Assembly (NCBI RefSeq): GCF_014646255.1
Contig: NZ_BMNC01000002.1
Span: forward strand, 248,001 to 312,000
DNA from: Lentzea pudingi
GTDB taxonomy: Bacteria > Actinomycetota > Actinomycetes > Mycobacteriales > Pseudonocardiaceae
Reading direction: 5' to 3'
Length of the DNA stretch: 64,000 bases
Each line of letters begins with the position of its first letter. Position 1 is the first letter of the stretch. This document shows, piece after piece, positions 34,186 through 43,203 of the stretch. Both the position numbers and the translations under genes were made by a program. The notes under the pieces are model-generated. The model was not told the origin of the DNA. It saw only the letters and a program-made list of their open reading frames with translations, and did not search any database.

Positions 34186-37100
34186 CTACTCCAGGACGAT
34201 CAGCAGGTCGCCGCCTTCGACCTGCTGCGCACCGCGCAACGCCAGGCGCCGCACCACACCGGCCTTGGGCGCGGTGATCGCGGCCTCCATCTTCATGGCC
34301 TCGATCGTCGCGACGGTCTGACCGGCGTCGACGCTGTCACCCTCGGCCACCACCGCCGTCACCACGCCGGCGAACGGCGCGGCCACGTGGTTCTGGTTCG
34401 AGCGGTCCGCCTTCTCGGCGGCCGGGATGTCGGCCGCCACCGAACGGTCGCGGACCTGGATCGGGCGCAGCTGGCCGTTCAGGGTCGCCATCACCGTGCG
34501 GATGCCTCGCGCGTCGGCCTCGGAGATCGCCTCCAGACCGATCAGCAGCCGGACACCCGGCTCCAGGTCGACGGAGTACTCCTCGCCCGGACGCAGGCCG
34601 TAGAAGAAGTCCTTGGAGCGCAACACCGACGTGTCGCCGTAAGCCTCGCGGTGCGTGTTGAACTCCTTGGTGGGCGCCGGGAACAGCAGCCTGTTCAACG
34701 TCGCCCTGCGCGAGTCGGCGAGACCGGCCTCGTCCTCGGCGGAGAGCTCCTCGACCGGCTTCGGCGCGGGACGCCCGGCCAGCGCCTTGCTGCGGAACGG
34801 CTCCGGCCAGCCGCCGGGCGGGTCGCCCAGTTCGCCGTGCAGGAAGCCGATCACCGACGCCGGGATGTCGAACTTGCCGGGGTCCGCCTCGAAGTCCTTC
34901 GGCGCGACGCCCGCGCCCACGAGGTGCAGCGCGAGGTCGCCGACGACCTTGGACGACGGCGTCACCTTCACGAGGTGGCCGAGCATGCGGTCGGCCGCCG
35001 CGTACATCGACTCGATCTCCTCGAACTTCTCGCCGAGGCCGAGAGCGACGGCCTGGGTGCGCAGGTTCGAGAGCTGACCACCGGGGATCTCGTGGTGGTA
35101 GACGCGGCCGGTCGGGCCGGGGATGCCGGACTCGAACGGCGCGTAGATCTTGCGCACCGACTCCCAGTACGGCTCCAGGTCGCAGACGTTCTGGAGGTTC
35201 AGGCCCGTCGAGCGCTCGGTGTGGTCGGTCAGCGCCACGATCGACGACAGCGGCGGCTGCGACGTCGTGCCCGCCATCGACGCGGTCGCGCCGTCGATCG
35301 CGTCCACGCCCGCCTGGATCGCCGCGAGGTACGTCGCCAGCTGGCCACCCGCCGTGTCGTGCGTGTGAAGGTGGACGGGTACGTCGAACTCCTTGCGCAG
35401 CGCGGTGATCAGGCGCGACGCCGCCGGAGCCCTCAGCAGGCCCGCCATGTCCTTGACGCACAGGACGTGCGCGCCGGCACCGACGATCTGCTCGGCCAGC
35501 TTGAGGTAGTAGTCCAGCGTGTACAGGCGTTCGTCCGGATTGGACAGATCGCTCGTGTAGCACAGGGCGACTTCAGCCACCGCGGTCCCGGTCTCGCGCA
35601 CGGCCTCGATCGCCGGGCGCATCTGCTCGACGTCGTTCAGCGCGTCGAAGATCCGGAAGATGTCGATGCCGGTCTTCGTCGCCTCCTCCACGAACGCCTT
35701 GGTCACGGCCTCCGGGTACGGCGTGTAGCCGACCGTGTTGCGGCCGCGCAGCAGCATCTGCAGGTTGATGTTCGGCACGGCCTCGCGCAGCGCGGCGAGC
35801 CGCTCCCACGGGTCCTCCGCGAGGAACCGCAGCGCCACGTCGTAAGTCGCGCCGCCCCAGCACTCCAGCGACAGCAGCTCGGGCGTCATGCGCGCGACGT
35901 GCGGCGCGACGGCGAGCAGGTCCTTGGTGCGCACCCTGGTGGCGAGCAGCGACTGGTGGGCGTCGCGGAACGTCGTGTCGGTGACGCCGACGGCCTTGCT
36001 CTCCCGCAGCCACCGCGCGAAGCCCTCGGGGCCGAGCTCGACCAGCTTCTGCTTGGAGCCGGGGACCGGTTCCGCGTTGAGGTCGGCGACCGGCAGCTTC
36101 TCGCGCGGGTCGACCGCGGTCGGGCGCGTGCCGTTCGGGTGGTTGACCGTGACGTCCGCGAGGTAGGTCAGCAGGCGCGTGCCGCGGTCCGCCGAGTGGC
36201 GTGCCGTCAGCAGGTGCGGGCGCTTCTCGATGAACGACGTGGTGACGCGGCCCTCGTAGAAGTCCGGGTCGTCCAGCACGGCCTGGATGAACGGGATGTT
36301 CGTGGACACACCGCGGATGCGGAACTCCGCGATCGCACGGCGCGCACGGGCGACGGCGAGGGAGAAGGTCCGGCCGCGGCACGTGAGCTTCACGAGCATC
36401 GAGTCGAAGTGCGGGCTGATGGCCATGCCGGCGCCGGCCGTGCCGCCGTCGAGGCGGATGCCGGAACCACCCGGCGAGCGGTAGGCGCTGATCGTGCCGG
36501 TGTCCGGGCGGAACCCGTTGGCCGGGTCCTCGGTGGTGATGCGGCACTGCAGGGCCGCGCCGCGCAGCTGGACGGTGTCCTGGGACAGGCCCAGGTCCTC
36601 CAGCGTCTCACCGGACGCGATCCGCATCTGCGACTGCACCAGGTCGACGTCGGTCACCTCTTCCGTGACCGTGTGCTCGACCTGGATGCGCGGGTTCATC
36701 TCGATGAAGACGTAGTGGCCTTCGGGGTCGAGCAGGAACTCCACGGTGCCGGCGTTGCGGTACCCGATGTGCCGCGCGAACTTCACCGCGTCGGCGCAGA
36801 TGCGGTCACGCAGCTCGGGCGCGAGGTTCGGCGCGGGCGCGATCTCGATGACCTTCTGGTGGCGCCGCTGCACGGAGCAGTCGCGCTCGAAGAGGTGGAT
36901 CACGTTGCCCTGGCCGTCGGCGAGGATCTGCACCTCGATGTGGCGCGGTTCGACCACGGCCTGCTCGAGGAACACCGTCGGGTCGCCGAACGCGGACTCC
37001 GCCTCGCGGGACGCCGCTTCGAGCGACTCGCGCAGCGCGGCGGGCTCGTCGACCTTGCGCATGCCGCGGCCACCACCACCGGCGACGGCCTTCACGAAGA

Positions 37101-37563
37101 CGGGGAAGCGCATGGTCTTCGACGCTTCGAGCAGCTCGTCGATGTCGGACGACGGCGGGCTCGACTCCAGCACCGGCAGGCCGGCCTCGCGGGCGGCGGC
37201 GATGGCGCGCGCCTTGTTGCCCGTCAGCTCCAGTACCTCGGCGACGGGGCCGATGAAGGTGAGACCTGCCTCACGGCAGGCCATCGCGAGCTCCGGGTTC
37301 TCGGACAGGAACCCGTAACCGGGGTAGATCGCGTCGGCACCGGCCTTGCGGGCGGCCTTGATGATCTCGTCGACGGAAAGGTAGGCGCGGACGGGATGTC
37401 CCGGCTCGCCGATCTCGTACGACTCGTCGGCCTTCAGGCGGTGCAGCGAGTTTCGGTCCTCGTGAGGGAAGACGGCGACCGTTCCAGCGCCCAGTTCGTA
37501 GGCGGCTCGGAACGCGCGAATCGCGATCTCGCCGCGGTTGGCGACAAGAACCTTGCGGAACAT
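34186..37563 (-). CDS. pyc: pyruvate carboxylase
   Basis: Biotin-dependent anaplerotic enzyme making oxaloacetate from pyruvate, bicarbonate and ATP. The single 1125-aa chain has all domains in order. Biotin carboxylase covers about 1-450 (MFRKVLVANRGEIAIR; GGGGRGMRKV; EMNPRIQVEHTVTEEVT). The carboxyltransferase covers about 530-810 (TDTTFRDAHQSLLATRVRTKD; VHLHTHDTAGG). The C-terminal biotin carrier has the biotinylated lysine in EAMKMEAAI. The mRNA ends at a strong hairpin. It lies divergent from the polar coiled-coil gene. Confidence 0.98.
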   Translation of the reverse strand: MFRKVLVANRGEIAIRAFRAAYELGAGTVAVFPHEDRNSLHRLKADESYEIGEPGHPVRAYLSVDEIIKAARKAGADAIYPGYGFLSENPELAMACREAGLTFIGPVAEVLELTGNKARAIAAAREAGLPVLESSPPSSDIDELLEASKTMRFPVFVKAVAGGGGRGMRKVDEPAALRESLEAASREAESAFGDPTVFLEQAVVEPRHIEVQILADGQGNVIHLFERDCSVQRRHQKVIEIAPAPNLAPELRDRICADAVKFARHIGYRNAGTVEFLLDPEGHYVFIEMNPRIQVEHTVTEEVTDVDLVQSQMRIASGETLEDLGLSQDTVQLRGAALQCRITTEDPANGFRPDTGTISAYRSPGGSGIRLDGGTAGAGMAISPHFDSMLVKLTCRGRTFSLAVARARRAIAEFRIRGVSTNIPFIQAVLDDPDFYEGRVTTSFIEKRPHLLTARHSADRGTRLLTYLADVTVNHPNGTRPTAVDPREKLPVADLNAEPVPGSKQKLVELGPEGFARWLRESKAVGVTDTTFRDAHQSLLATRVRTKDLLAVAPHVARMTPELLSLECWGGATYDVALRFLAEDPWERLAALREAVPNINLQMLLRGRNTVGYTPYPEAVTKAFVEEATKTGIDIFRIFDALNDVEQMRPAIEAVRETGTAVAEVALCYTSDLSNPDERLYTLDYYLKLAEQIVGAGAHVLCVKDMAGLLRAPAASRLITALRKEFDVPVHLHTHDTAGGQLATYLAAIQAGVDAIDGATASMAGTTSQPPLSSIVALTDHTERSTGLNLQNVCDLEPYWESVRKIYAPFESGIPGPTGRVYHHEIPGGQLSNLRTQAVALGLGEKFEEIESMYAAADRMLGHLVKVTPSSKVVGDLALHLVGAGVAPKDFEADPGKFDIPASVIGFLHGELGDPPGGWPEPFRSKALAGRPAPKPVEELSAEDEAGLADSRRATLNRLLFPAPTKEFNTHREAYGDTSVLRSKDFFYGLRPGEEYSVDLEPGVRLLIGLEAISEADARGIRTVMATLNGQLRPIQVRDRSVAADIPAAEKADRSNQNHVAAPFAGVVTAVVAEGDSVDAGQTVATIEAMKMEAAITAPKAGVVRRLALRGAQQVEGGDLLIVLE

Positions 37564-37797
37564 CCGTGCCCTCCCGGTGTTACTCGGCGGTCATCAGTCG
37601 AGGCACGTTACCGTGCGACTCTTGCCAGTTGGGAGGACTGTCTCACGTGATGGGTGTCATCCTGATCGGTCTTGCTCACCCGATTCTCGCGTGATGAGAG
37701 CAAAGTGGATACCCACCACCCGGTCAGACTGCGGCCGGTAGTGGGTTTAACCAGATCGAGTGACGATCTTCGCGACTATCTCGGTAGGGTGAGCCAT

Positions 37798-39216
37798 ATG
37801 GCCGGGGCTGATGGAGCCGGGCAGCCTACTGCCCGCACACCGCATTTCGACGTTGTCCTCCGTGGTTACAACCAGCGACAGGTGAACGAACGAGTCACCC
37901 GGTTGGAGTTCGACCTCAAGAACTCGAACCGTGCTCGCGACGCGGCCTCCGCGCAGGTGGGCGAGCTCACCAAACTCCTCAACTCGATGCGCGCCGACCT
38001 CGACAAGACCAAGGTCCAGCTGCAGAACCTCGCCAACGCTCCCGTGAGCGCGTCGAACGTCACCGAGCGCGTCCGCGTGATGATGAGCCTGGCCGAGGAA
38101 GAGATCGCGGACATCCGCAAGGACGCCCTCGACAAGGCCGCCGCGACGCGGGGTGAGGCCGAGAAGTGGGCGGCCGGTCAGCGCGAGGCCCACCAGCGCC
38201 TGCTCGCCGAGACCGAGGCGCGCCGCAAGCAGCTCGAGGTCAACTACCAGCAGCGCCACGCCGAGCTCGACCAGCAGACCGCCGGCCGCAGGTCCGAGCT
38301 GGAGGCGGAGCACACGTCGTTGCAGGCGAAGCTCGCCGCCGAGCACGAGGCCCTGGTCGCCGACGTGCGCGCGAACGGCGAACGGATCGCCGGCGAGTAC
38401 GAGAAGAAGTCGGCGGACCTGGACGCCCACCGCGTCGAGCTCGACGCGAAGTACAAGGCGTACCACGACCAGCTGGACAAGGAGTACGACGGCCTGAAGG
38501 CGACGCTGACCGCCGAGCACCAGAAGGTGCTGGCGGACGCGAAGGCCGAGGCCGAGCAGATCGTCGCCGACGCGGAGGCCGAGCGAGCCGCGGCGCTGCA
38601 GAAGCTCACCAGCGAGCTCCAGGCCAAGCAGGCGGAGGCGGAGAAGATCCTCTCCGATCTCGAGACCGAGACGCTGGCTCGTGCCGAGAAGACCACCTCC
38701 GACGCGTCCGCGAAGGCCCTTGCCCTGGTCAGCGCGGCAGAGGAGAAGGCGGCGACGACGCTGCGGACGTCGGAGGACAAGGCCGCGGCCACCATCGCCG
38801 AGGCCGACCAGCGGGCCGCGACCACCGTGCGCGAGGCCGACGAGAAGGCCGTCGGGCTCGTCCGCGACGCGGAGGCACGCACGGCCGCGCTGGTGCGCGA
38901 CGCCGAGGAGAAGTCGGCCGCGGCCGTCGCCGCGTCGGACCAGCGCGCGGCCGCCGCGTCCGAGAAGGAGGCGTCGCTGCGTTCGGCGCACGACAACCTC
39001 GCGACGCAGTTCCACGCCGCGCAGGCCGCCGTGGACGCGGCGATGTCGGTGCTCAAGCCGCTGGAGGACGGGTCCGCCGACGAGGACTCCCCCGCACCGG
39101 CTCCGGGCGCACCGGCTCCAGGCGCACCAGCTTCGGGCGCACCAGCTTCGGTCCCACCGGCGCCGGTCGCCGAGCAGAAGACCCAGCAGCTGCCGAAGCC
39201 GCGGCAGAAGGACTGA
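37798..39216 (+). CDS. DivIVA/Scy-like long coiled-coil protein
   Basis: A 473-aa protein. The N-terminal DivIVA-like module (FDVVLRGYNQRQVNERVTRLEFDLKNSN) is followed by about 370 residues of coiled coil with 11- and 51-residue type periodicity rich in Ala, Glu, Asp and Lys. A Pro/Ala tail (about 425-473) contains GAPAPGAPASGAPAS repeats. Such proteins (Scy, FilP and relatives) scaffold polar growth and cytoskeletal assemblies in filamentous actinomycetes. They are often misnamed cellulose-binding proteins. The ATG at 37798 has GGTAGG eight bases upstream. Confidence 0.82.
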   Translation: MAGADGAGQPTARTPHFDVVLRGYNQRQVNERVTRLEFDLKNSNRARDAASAQVGELTKLLNSMRADLDKTKVQLQNLANAPVSASNVTERVRVMMSLAEEEIADIRKDALDKAAATRGEAEKWAAGQREAHQRLLAETEARRKQLEVNYQQRHAELDQQTAGRRSELEAEHTSLQAKLAAEHEALVADVRANGERIAGEYEKKSADLDAHRVELDAKYKAYHDQLDKEYDGLKATLTAEHQKVLADAKAEAEQIVADAEAERAAALQKLTSELQAKQAEAEKILSDLETETLARAEKTTSDASAKALALVSAAEEKAATTLRTSEDKAAATIAEADQRAATTVREADEKAVGLVRDAEARTAALVRDAEEKSAAAVAASDQRAAAASEKEASLRSAHDNLATQFHAAQAAVDAAMSVLKPLEDGSADEDSPAPAPGAPAPGAPASGAPASVPPAPVAEQKTQQLPKPRQKD

Positions 39217-39219
39217 GCG

Positions 39220-40350
39220 CTAACCGGGGAACGGCGGCAGGCTGCTCGTGGCCCAGCTCGTGTGGCAGCCGCCGTTCGCCGCGAAGTCGCTGGCGAACCC
39301 GATGAGCTCACGGCCGTCGAGCGACGCCACCCCGCTCGGGTGGTAGTTGGGGCACCGCTCGTCCCGCGCGCCCGGCACCGAGACGGGCGCGGGGACCGCG
39401 TACCAGCCGTCCCTGCCGCCGTTCTCGGACACGAAGACCGTGCGGCCGTTGCCGGGGTCGACCTCGCCGTTGGCGGACATCAGCATCTGCCCCATGAGGA
39501 TCACCCGCCCCCGTGACGTGCCGTTGGGCGCGAGGGTGATCGACGGCGTGTGCGCGAAGCACCGGCCGTCCTTCGTCGTCGGCCTGGTGCCACGCCACCT
39601 CGGGTCTCCCCAGGCGACACCGTCCGGCGAACTGCGGTGGTAGGCCTCGCAGGAGTGCTGGTCCGGCTGCGAGCAGATCTCGTACATCATGTAGAACTCG
39701 CCGGTCGGCAACCTCTTGACCTGCGGCATCCCGGGCCGAAGCGAGCCGTCCGGCACGGCGACGACCGACTCCTTGCCCGACCAGATGACACCGTCGCGCG
39801 ATACCGACCGTCCGATGTACCGGCTGTGCGACTCGTGCGTCTCGTCGGCGAAGTAGCAGTTCAGCCGCCCACGGGCGTCAACGGACAGGTCCGGCTCCCA
39901 CAGCCCGCCACCGGGCAGCGCCCGCGCGCACTCGGACAGGTGATGCCACGTCTCGCCGGCGTCGTCACTGCGCCCGACCCGCGCCTTGAGCCCTTCCCGC
40001 CGAGTCCCCACGGACCCCGCCCACAACACGGTCCCGGCAGGCATCTCACCGACCCGACGAGGCAACTCGTAAAGGTGCCCGCAGCAGGTCGCGTGGGCGC
40101 TCACGCCGTCGACGAACGTGCCGATCCGCCGGAACTTCTTGCCGGCCCGACCGGCGCGCAGGACGTTGACGGAGTGGAACCCGTGCAGCGCCACGAGGAT
40201 CGAGCCGCGGTACACGCCGTGTTCCAGGCGGATCGCGTGCGGGTAGCGGGACTCTTCGCCGGTGAGCAGGACCGGGTCGGCCTGGGTCGGGATGGGGGCG
40301 GAGACGAGGGCGAGGAGGGTGACGAGGGCGGTGGTGATCAGGCGACGCAC
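39220..40350 (-). CDS. secreted sialidase/BNR-fold exo-hydrolase-like protein
   Basis: A 376-aa exported protein. A signal peptide (MRRLITTALVTLLALVSAPIPTQA) is likely cleaved near residue 24. The body shows a six-bladed propeller pattern with Asp-box-like motifs: SDDAGETW, SRDGVIWSG and SPDGVAWGD. Late RDERCPNYHPSGVASLDG and an acidic/Tyr pattern fit glycoside hydrolases of the sialidase superfamily. Several cysteines (SHATCCGHLY, CSQPDQHSC) suggest disulfides. The real substrate is not determinable; the classic sialidase FRIP motif is not seen. It ends three bases from the convergent coiled-coil gene. Confidence 0.78.
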   Translation of the reverse strand: MRRLITTALVTLLALVSAPIPTQADPVLLTGEESRYPHAIRLEHGVYRGSILVALHGFHSVNVLRAGRAGKKFRRIGTFVDGVSAHATCCGHLYELPRRVGEMPAGTVLWAGSVGTRREGLKARVGRSDDAGETWHHLSECARALPGGGLWEPDLSVDARGRLNCYFADETHESHSRYIGRSVSRDGVIWSGKESVVAVPDGSLRPGMPQVKRLPTGEFYMMYEICSQPDQHSCEAYHRSSPDGVAWGDPRWRGTRPTTKDGRCFAHTPSITLAPNGTSRGRVILMGQMLMSANGEVDPGNGRTVFVSENGGRDGWYAVPAPVSVPGARDERCPNYHPSGVASLDGRELIGFASDFAANGGCHTSWATSSLPPFPG

Positions 40351-41029
40351 GGGCCCAAACGTACCGAGGCGGCCGGGCTGGCGCGCTCACACCTTCAGGT
40401 GATGGGGCCGGGGAGGCGTTTGAGATCACGCGGGCGTGGGTGACGCGGGCTGCGCGGGGCGGAGAGACGGGGCCGCACGGGGCGGGCGGCGGGGCGGGGG
40501 AGACGAGGCCGCGCGGGGCGGGCCGCGCGGGCGGCCGGTGGTGCCGAGCAGGGTGGCCGGCGGGGCCGAGCGAGCGGGGAACGAGACCGCACGGCGCGGA
40601 GACGAGGTCGCACGGGGCGGAGACGAGGTCGCACGGGGCGCGGAGAGCGAGGTCGCACGGGTGCGGAGACGCGAGACCACGCAGGTACGGGGCCGCGAGA
40701 GCACGTGGGTGCGGCACAGGTGGCGGGCGGCACGGCAACCGACCCGGCGATCACCCAGCCCGCCCGCAGCCCAGCCCGCCCGCGGCCCGCCTCCAGCCAG
40801 GCCCGCAGTCCAGCCCCAGCCCAAACGCGCCCGCAGCCCGCCCAGCCCGCAGCCCAGCCGTGCCCCCGCAGTCCCGCCCAGCCCCAGCCGCTCCCGCAGC
40901 CCACCCAGCCCGCAGTCCAGCCCCAGCCCGCACGCACCCAGCCCGTCCGCAGCCCAAACGCGCCCGCAGCCCAGCCGCGCCCGCCCAGCCCGCAGCCCAG
41001 CCCCCAGCCCGCCCCTTCTCCCCTCGCGG
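40351..41029. repeat. strand-asymmetric low-complexity region (679-bp gap)
   Basis: No believable gene lies here. Bases from about 40430 to 40730 are G-rich with near-exact 21-bp tandem units (40597-40617, 40618-40638 and weaker copies) built on GGAGACGAGGTCGCACGGGG. From about 40740 to 41025 the plus strand is almost all C, A and G in degenerate CCCGCAGCCCAGC-type repeats, with hardly any T. Several overlapping open frames exist on both strands only because stop codons cannot form in such sequence. The gap separates the starts of a secreted protein gene from the end of recG. Confidence 0.75.
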
Positions 41030-43189
41030 CTAGGTCTTCTCCAGGTACTCGGCCCGCTCCTCCGTCAGCAACGTCGCCACCATCCCCGCGAGCCCCGGAT
41101 GCTCCACCAGGTCCGGATCGGCGTCCACGACCTGCTGAGCCGACGTGCGGGCGTCCGCGATGATGTCCTCGTCGCGCAGCAGCGACAGCATCTTCAGCCC
41201 CGACCGGCGGCCCGATTGGGCGGCGCCCAGGATGTCGCCCTCGCGGCGCAGTTCCAGGTCCAGCTGGGCCAGTTCGAAGCCGTCCAGAGTGGACTCGACG
41301 GCGCGGAGGCGTTCCATCGTGGCCGTCATCTCCGGCATCTCCGTCACCAGCAGGCAGAGGCCCGGTGCGCTGCCTCGGCCCACTCGGCCGCGGAGCTGGT
41401 GGAGCTGGGAGACGCCGAAGCGGTCCGCGTCCATGATGGCCATGACGGTGGCGTTCGGGACGTTGACGCCCACTTCGATGACCGTGGTGGCGACCAGGAC
41501 GTGGACCTCGTTGGCCGAGAAGGCCCGCATCACCGCGTCCTTCTCGTCCGGGGGCATGCGGCCGTGCAGGATCTCGATGCGCAGGCCGCGCAACGGGCCC
41601 TGGGCGAGCATGGTGGCCACGTCGATCACGGACAGGGCCGGGCGCTTGTCGTCGTCGCCCTCCGACTTCGCCGGTTCCTCGTCGCCGATGCGCGGGCACA
41701 CGAAGTACGCCTGGTGGCCCTTCGCCACCTCCTCGCGCACTCGGGCGAAGGCGCGGTCGAGCCACGTGGGCTTCTCCCGGACGGGCACCACCGAGGTCTT
41801 GATCGGGGAGCGGCCGCCCGGCAGTTCGCGCAGGGCCGAGACCTCCAGGTCGCCGTAGACCGTCATGGCGACGGTGCGCGGGATCGGGGTCGCCGTCATC
41901 ACCAGGACGTGCGGGTTCTCGCGTTCGCCCCGCGCGCTCAACGCCGCTCGTTGTTCCACGCCGAAGCGGTGTTGTTCGTCGACGACTACCAGGCCCAGGG
42001 AGTGGAACTCCACCTTCTCCTGGATGATCGCGTGCGTGCCGACGACGATGCCCGCCTCGCCGGTCACGATGTCGAGCAACGCCTGGCGGCGCTGGGCCGT
42101 GTTCATCGAGCCGGTCAGCAGCGTCACCCGCGTCGCGTCCTCGGCACCGCCGAGCTGGCCCGCCTGGGCCAGGTCGCCGAGCATCTCGGACAGAGACCGG
42201 GCGTGTTGTGCCGCAAGGACTTCCGTCGGGGCGAGCATCGCCGCCTGACGGCCCGCGTCGACCGCCTGCAACATCGCCCGCAACGCGACCATGGTCTTGC
42301 CCGACCCGACCTCGCCCTGCAGCAACCGGTTCATCGGCACGGTCGACTCCAGGTCCGACGCCACCTGCTCGCCGACCTCCACCTGGCCCGCCGTCAGCGT
42401 GAACGGCAGGCGCGCGTCGAAGGCGTCGAGGATGCCGCCCGAGCGACGGGCGCACGAAGGGGCGGGACGGGCCGTGGACGCCTTGCGGCGCTGGGCCAGC
42501 GCGAGCTGCACGGCCAGCGCCTCGTCCCACTTCAACCGCAGCTGCGCCACCGAGATCTGCGCCCAGCTCTCCGGCCGGTGGATCGACCGCAGCGCGTCCT
42601 CCAGGCCGATCAGGCCCTGCTCCTCGCGGAAGTCGGCGGGCAGCGGGTCCTCCGGCACGCCGTCCCAGATCTCCAGCAGCTGCTTCACGCAGTTCGCGAT
42701 GTTCCACGTGTTGATGTGCTGCGACGCCGGGTAGACGGGCAGGAACGCCTGCAGGAACGACGACCCGTCCTGCTCCGCGGTGAGGACCTCGAACGCCGGG
42801 TGCACCAGCTGCAGGTTCTGCCGGTAGCGGCCGACCTTGCCGGCGAACAGCGCTCGCGTGCCCGGCAGGAGCTCCTGCTCGGCCACGAACGCCGGCTTGC
42901 CGAAGAACACCAGGTGCAGCTCCGAGGTGCCGTCGGTGATGACGGCCTCGGTCATCTGGCCGCGGCGCGCCTTCATCTGGCGCTTCTGGCACTTGCGCAC
43001 CTCGGCCTGCACCGTGACGTGCTCGTCGATTTCCAGCGAACGGATGTCCGTCAGCTTCCCGCGCTCGTCGTACCGGCGCGGGTAGTGGCGCAGCAGGTCA
43101 CCGACCGTCGTGAGGCCGAGGCCGGTCTCCAGTGCGTCGGCGGTCTTCTTGCCGAGCAACGGCTGCAGCTTGTCGTCGAAGGAGATCAT
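41030..43189 (-). CDS. recG: ATP-dependent DNA helicase RecG
   Basis: Branched-DNA helicase that remodels stalled forks and Holliday junctions, 719 aa. The N-terminal wedge/OB part contains LLRHYPRRYDERGKLTDI. The helicase core has LLQGEVGSGKTMVA (Walker A), DEQHRFG, TATPIPRT, then VATTVIEVGVNVPNATVM and QLHQLRGRVGRG. The ATG at 43189 opens MISFDDKLQPLLGKKTADAL, the usual start. It lies 14 bases after the FakA-like gene, a conserved actinobacterial pair. Confidence 0.97.
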   Translation of the reverse strand: MISFDDKLQPLLGKKTADALETGLGLTTVGDLLRHYPRRYDERGKLTDIRSLEIDEHVTVQAEVRKCQKRQMKARRGQMTEAVITDGTSELHLVFFGKPAFVAEQELLPGTRALFAGKVGRYRQNLQLVHPAFEVLTAEQDGSSFLQAFLPVYPASQHINTWNIANCVKQLLEIWDGVPEDPLPADFREEQGLIGLEDALRSIHRPESWAQISVAQLRLKWDEALAVQLALAQRRKASTARPAPSCARRSGGILDAFDARLPFTLTAGQVEVGEQVASDLESTVPMNRLLQGEVGSGKTMVALRAMLQAVDAGRQAAMLAPTEVLAAQHARSLSEMLGDLAQAGQLGGAEDATRVTLLTGSMNTAQRRQALLDIVTGEAGIVVGTHAIIQEKVEFHSLGLVVVDEQHRFGVEQRAALSARGERENPHVLVMTATPIPRTVAMTVYGDLEVSALRELPGGRSPIKTSVVPVREKPTWLDRAFARVREEVAKGHQAYFVCPRIGDEEPAKSEGDDDKRPALSVIDVATMLAQGPLRGLRIEILHGRMPPDEKDAVMRAFSANEVHVLVATTVIEVGVNVPNATVMAIMDADRFGVSQLHQLRGRVGRGSAPGLCLLVTEMPEMTATMERLRAVESTLDGFELAQLDLELRREGDILGAAQSGRRSGLKMLSLLRDEDIIADARTSAQQVVDADPDLVEHPGLAGMVATLLTEERAEYLEKT

Positions 43190-43203
43190 CGCGTCCCATT
43201 GAA

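Noticed and set aside
34387..37650. A 1087-codon plus-strand open frame opposite pyc
   Set aside because: Antisense shadow of pyruvate carboxylase; amino acid content is typical of reverse-frame reading of GC-rich genes.
40440..41033. Plus-strand open frame of Pro/Ala/Gly-rich sequence
   Set aside because: Stop codons are improbable in such T-poor DNA; several frames on both strands are open at once.
40395..42992. An 865-codon open frame antisense/out of frame over recG and the low-complexity gap
   Set aside because: It is a shadow of recG in a GC-rich third frame; composition is Arg/Pro/Gly-rich with no domain, and recG is unambiguous.
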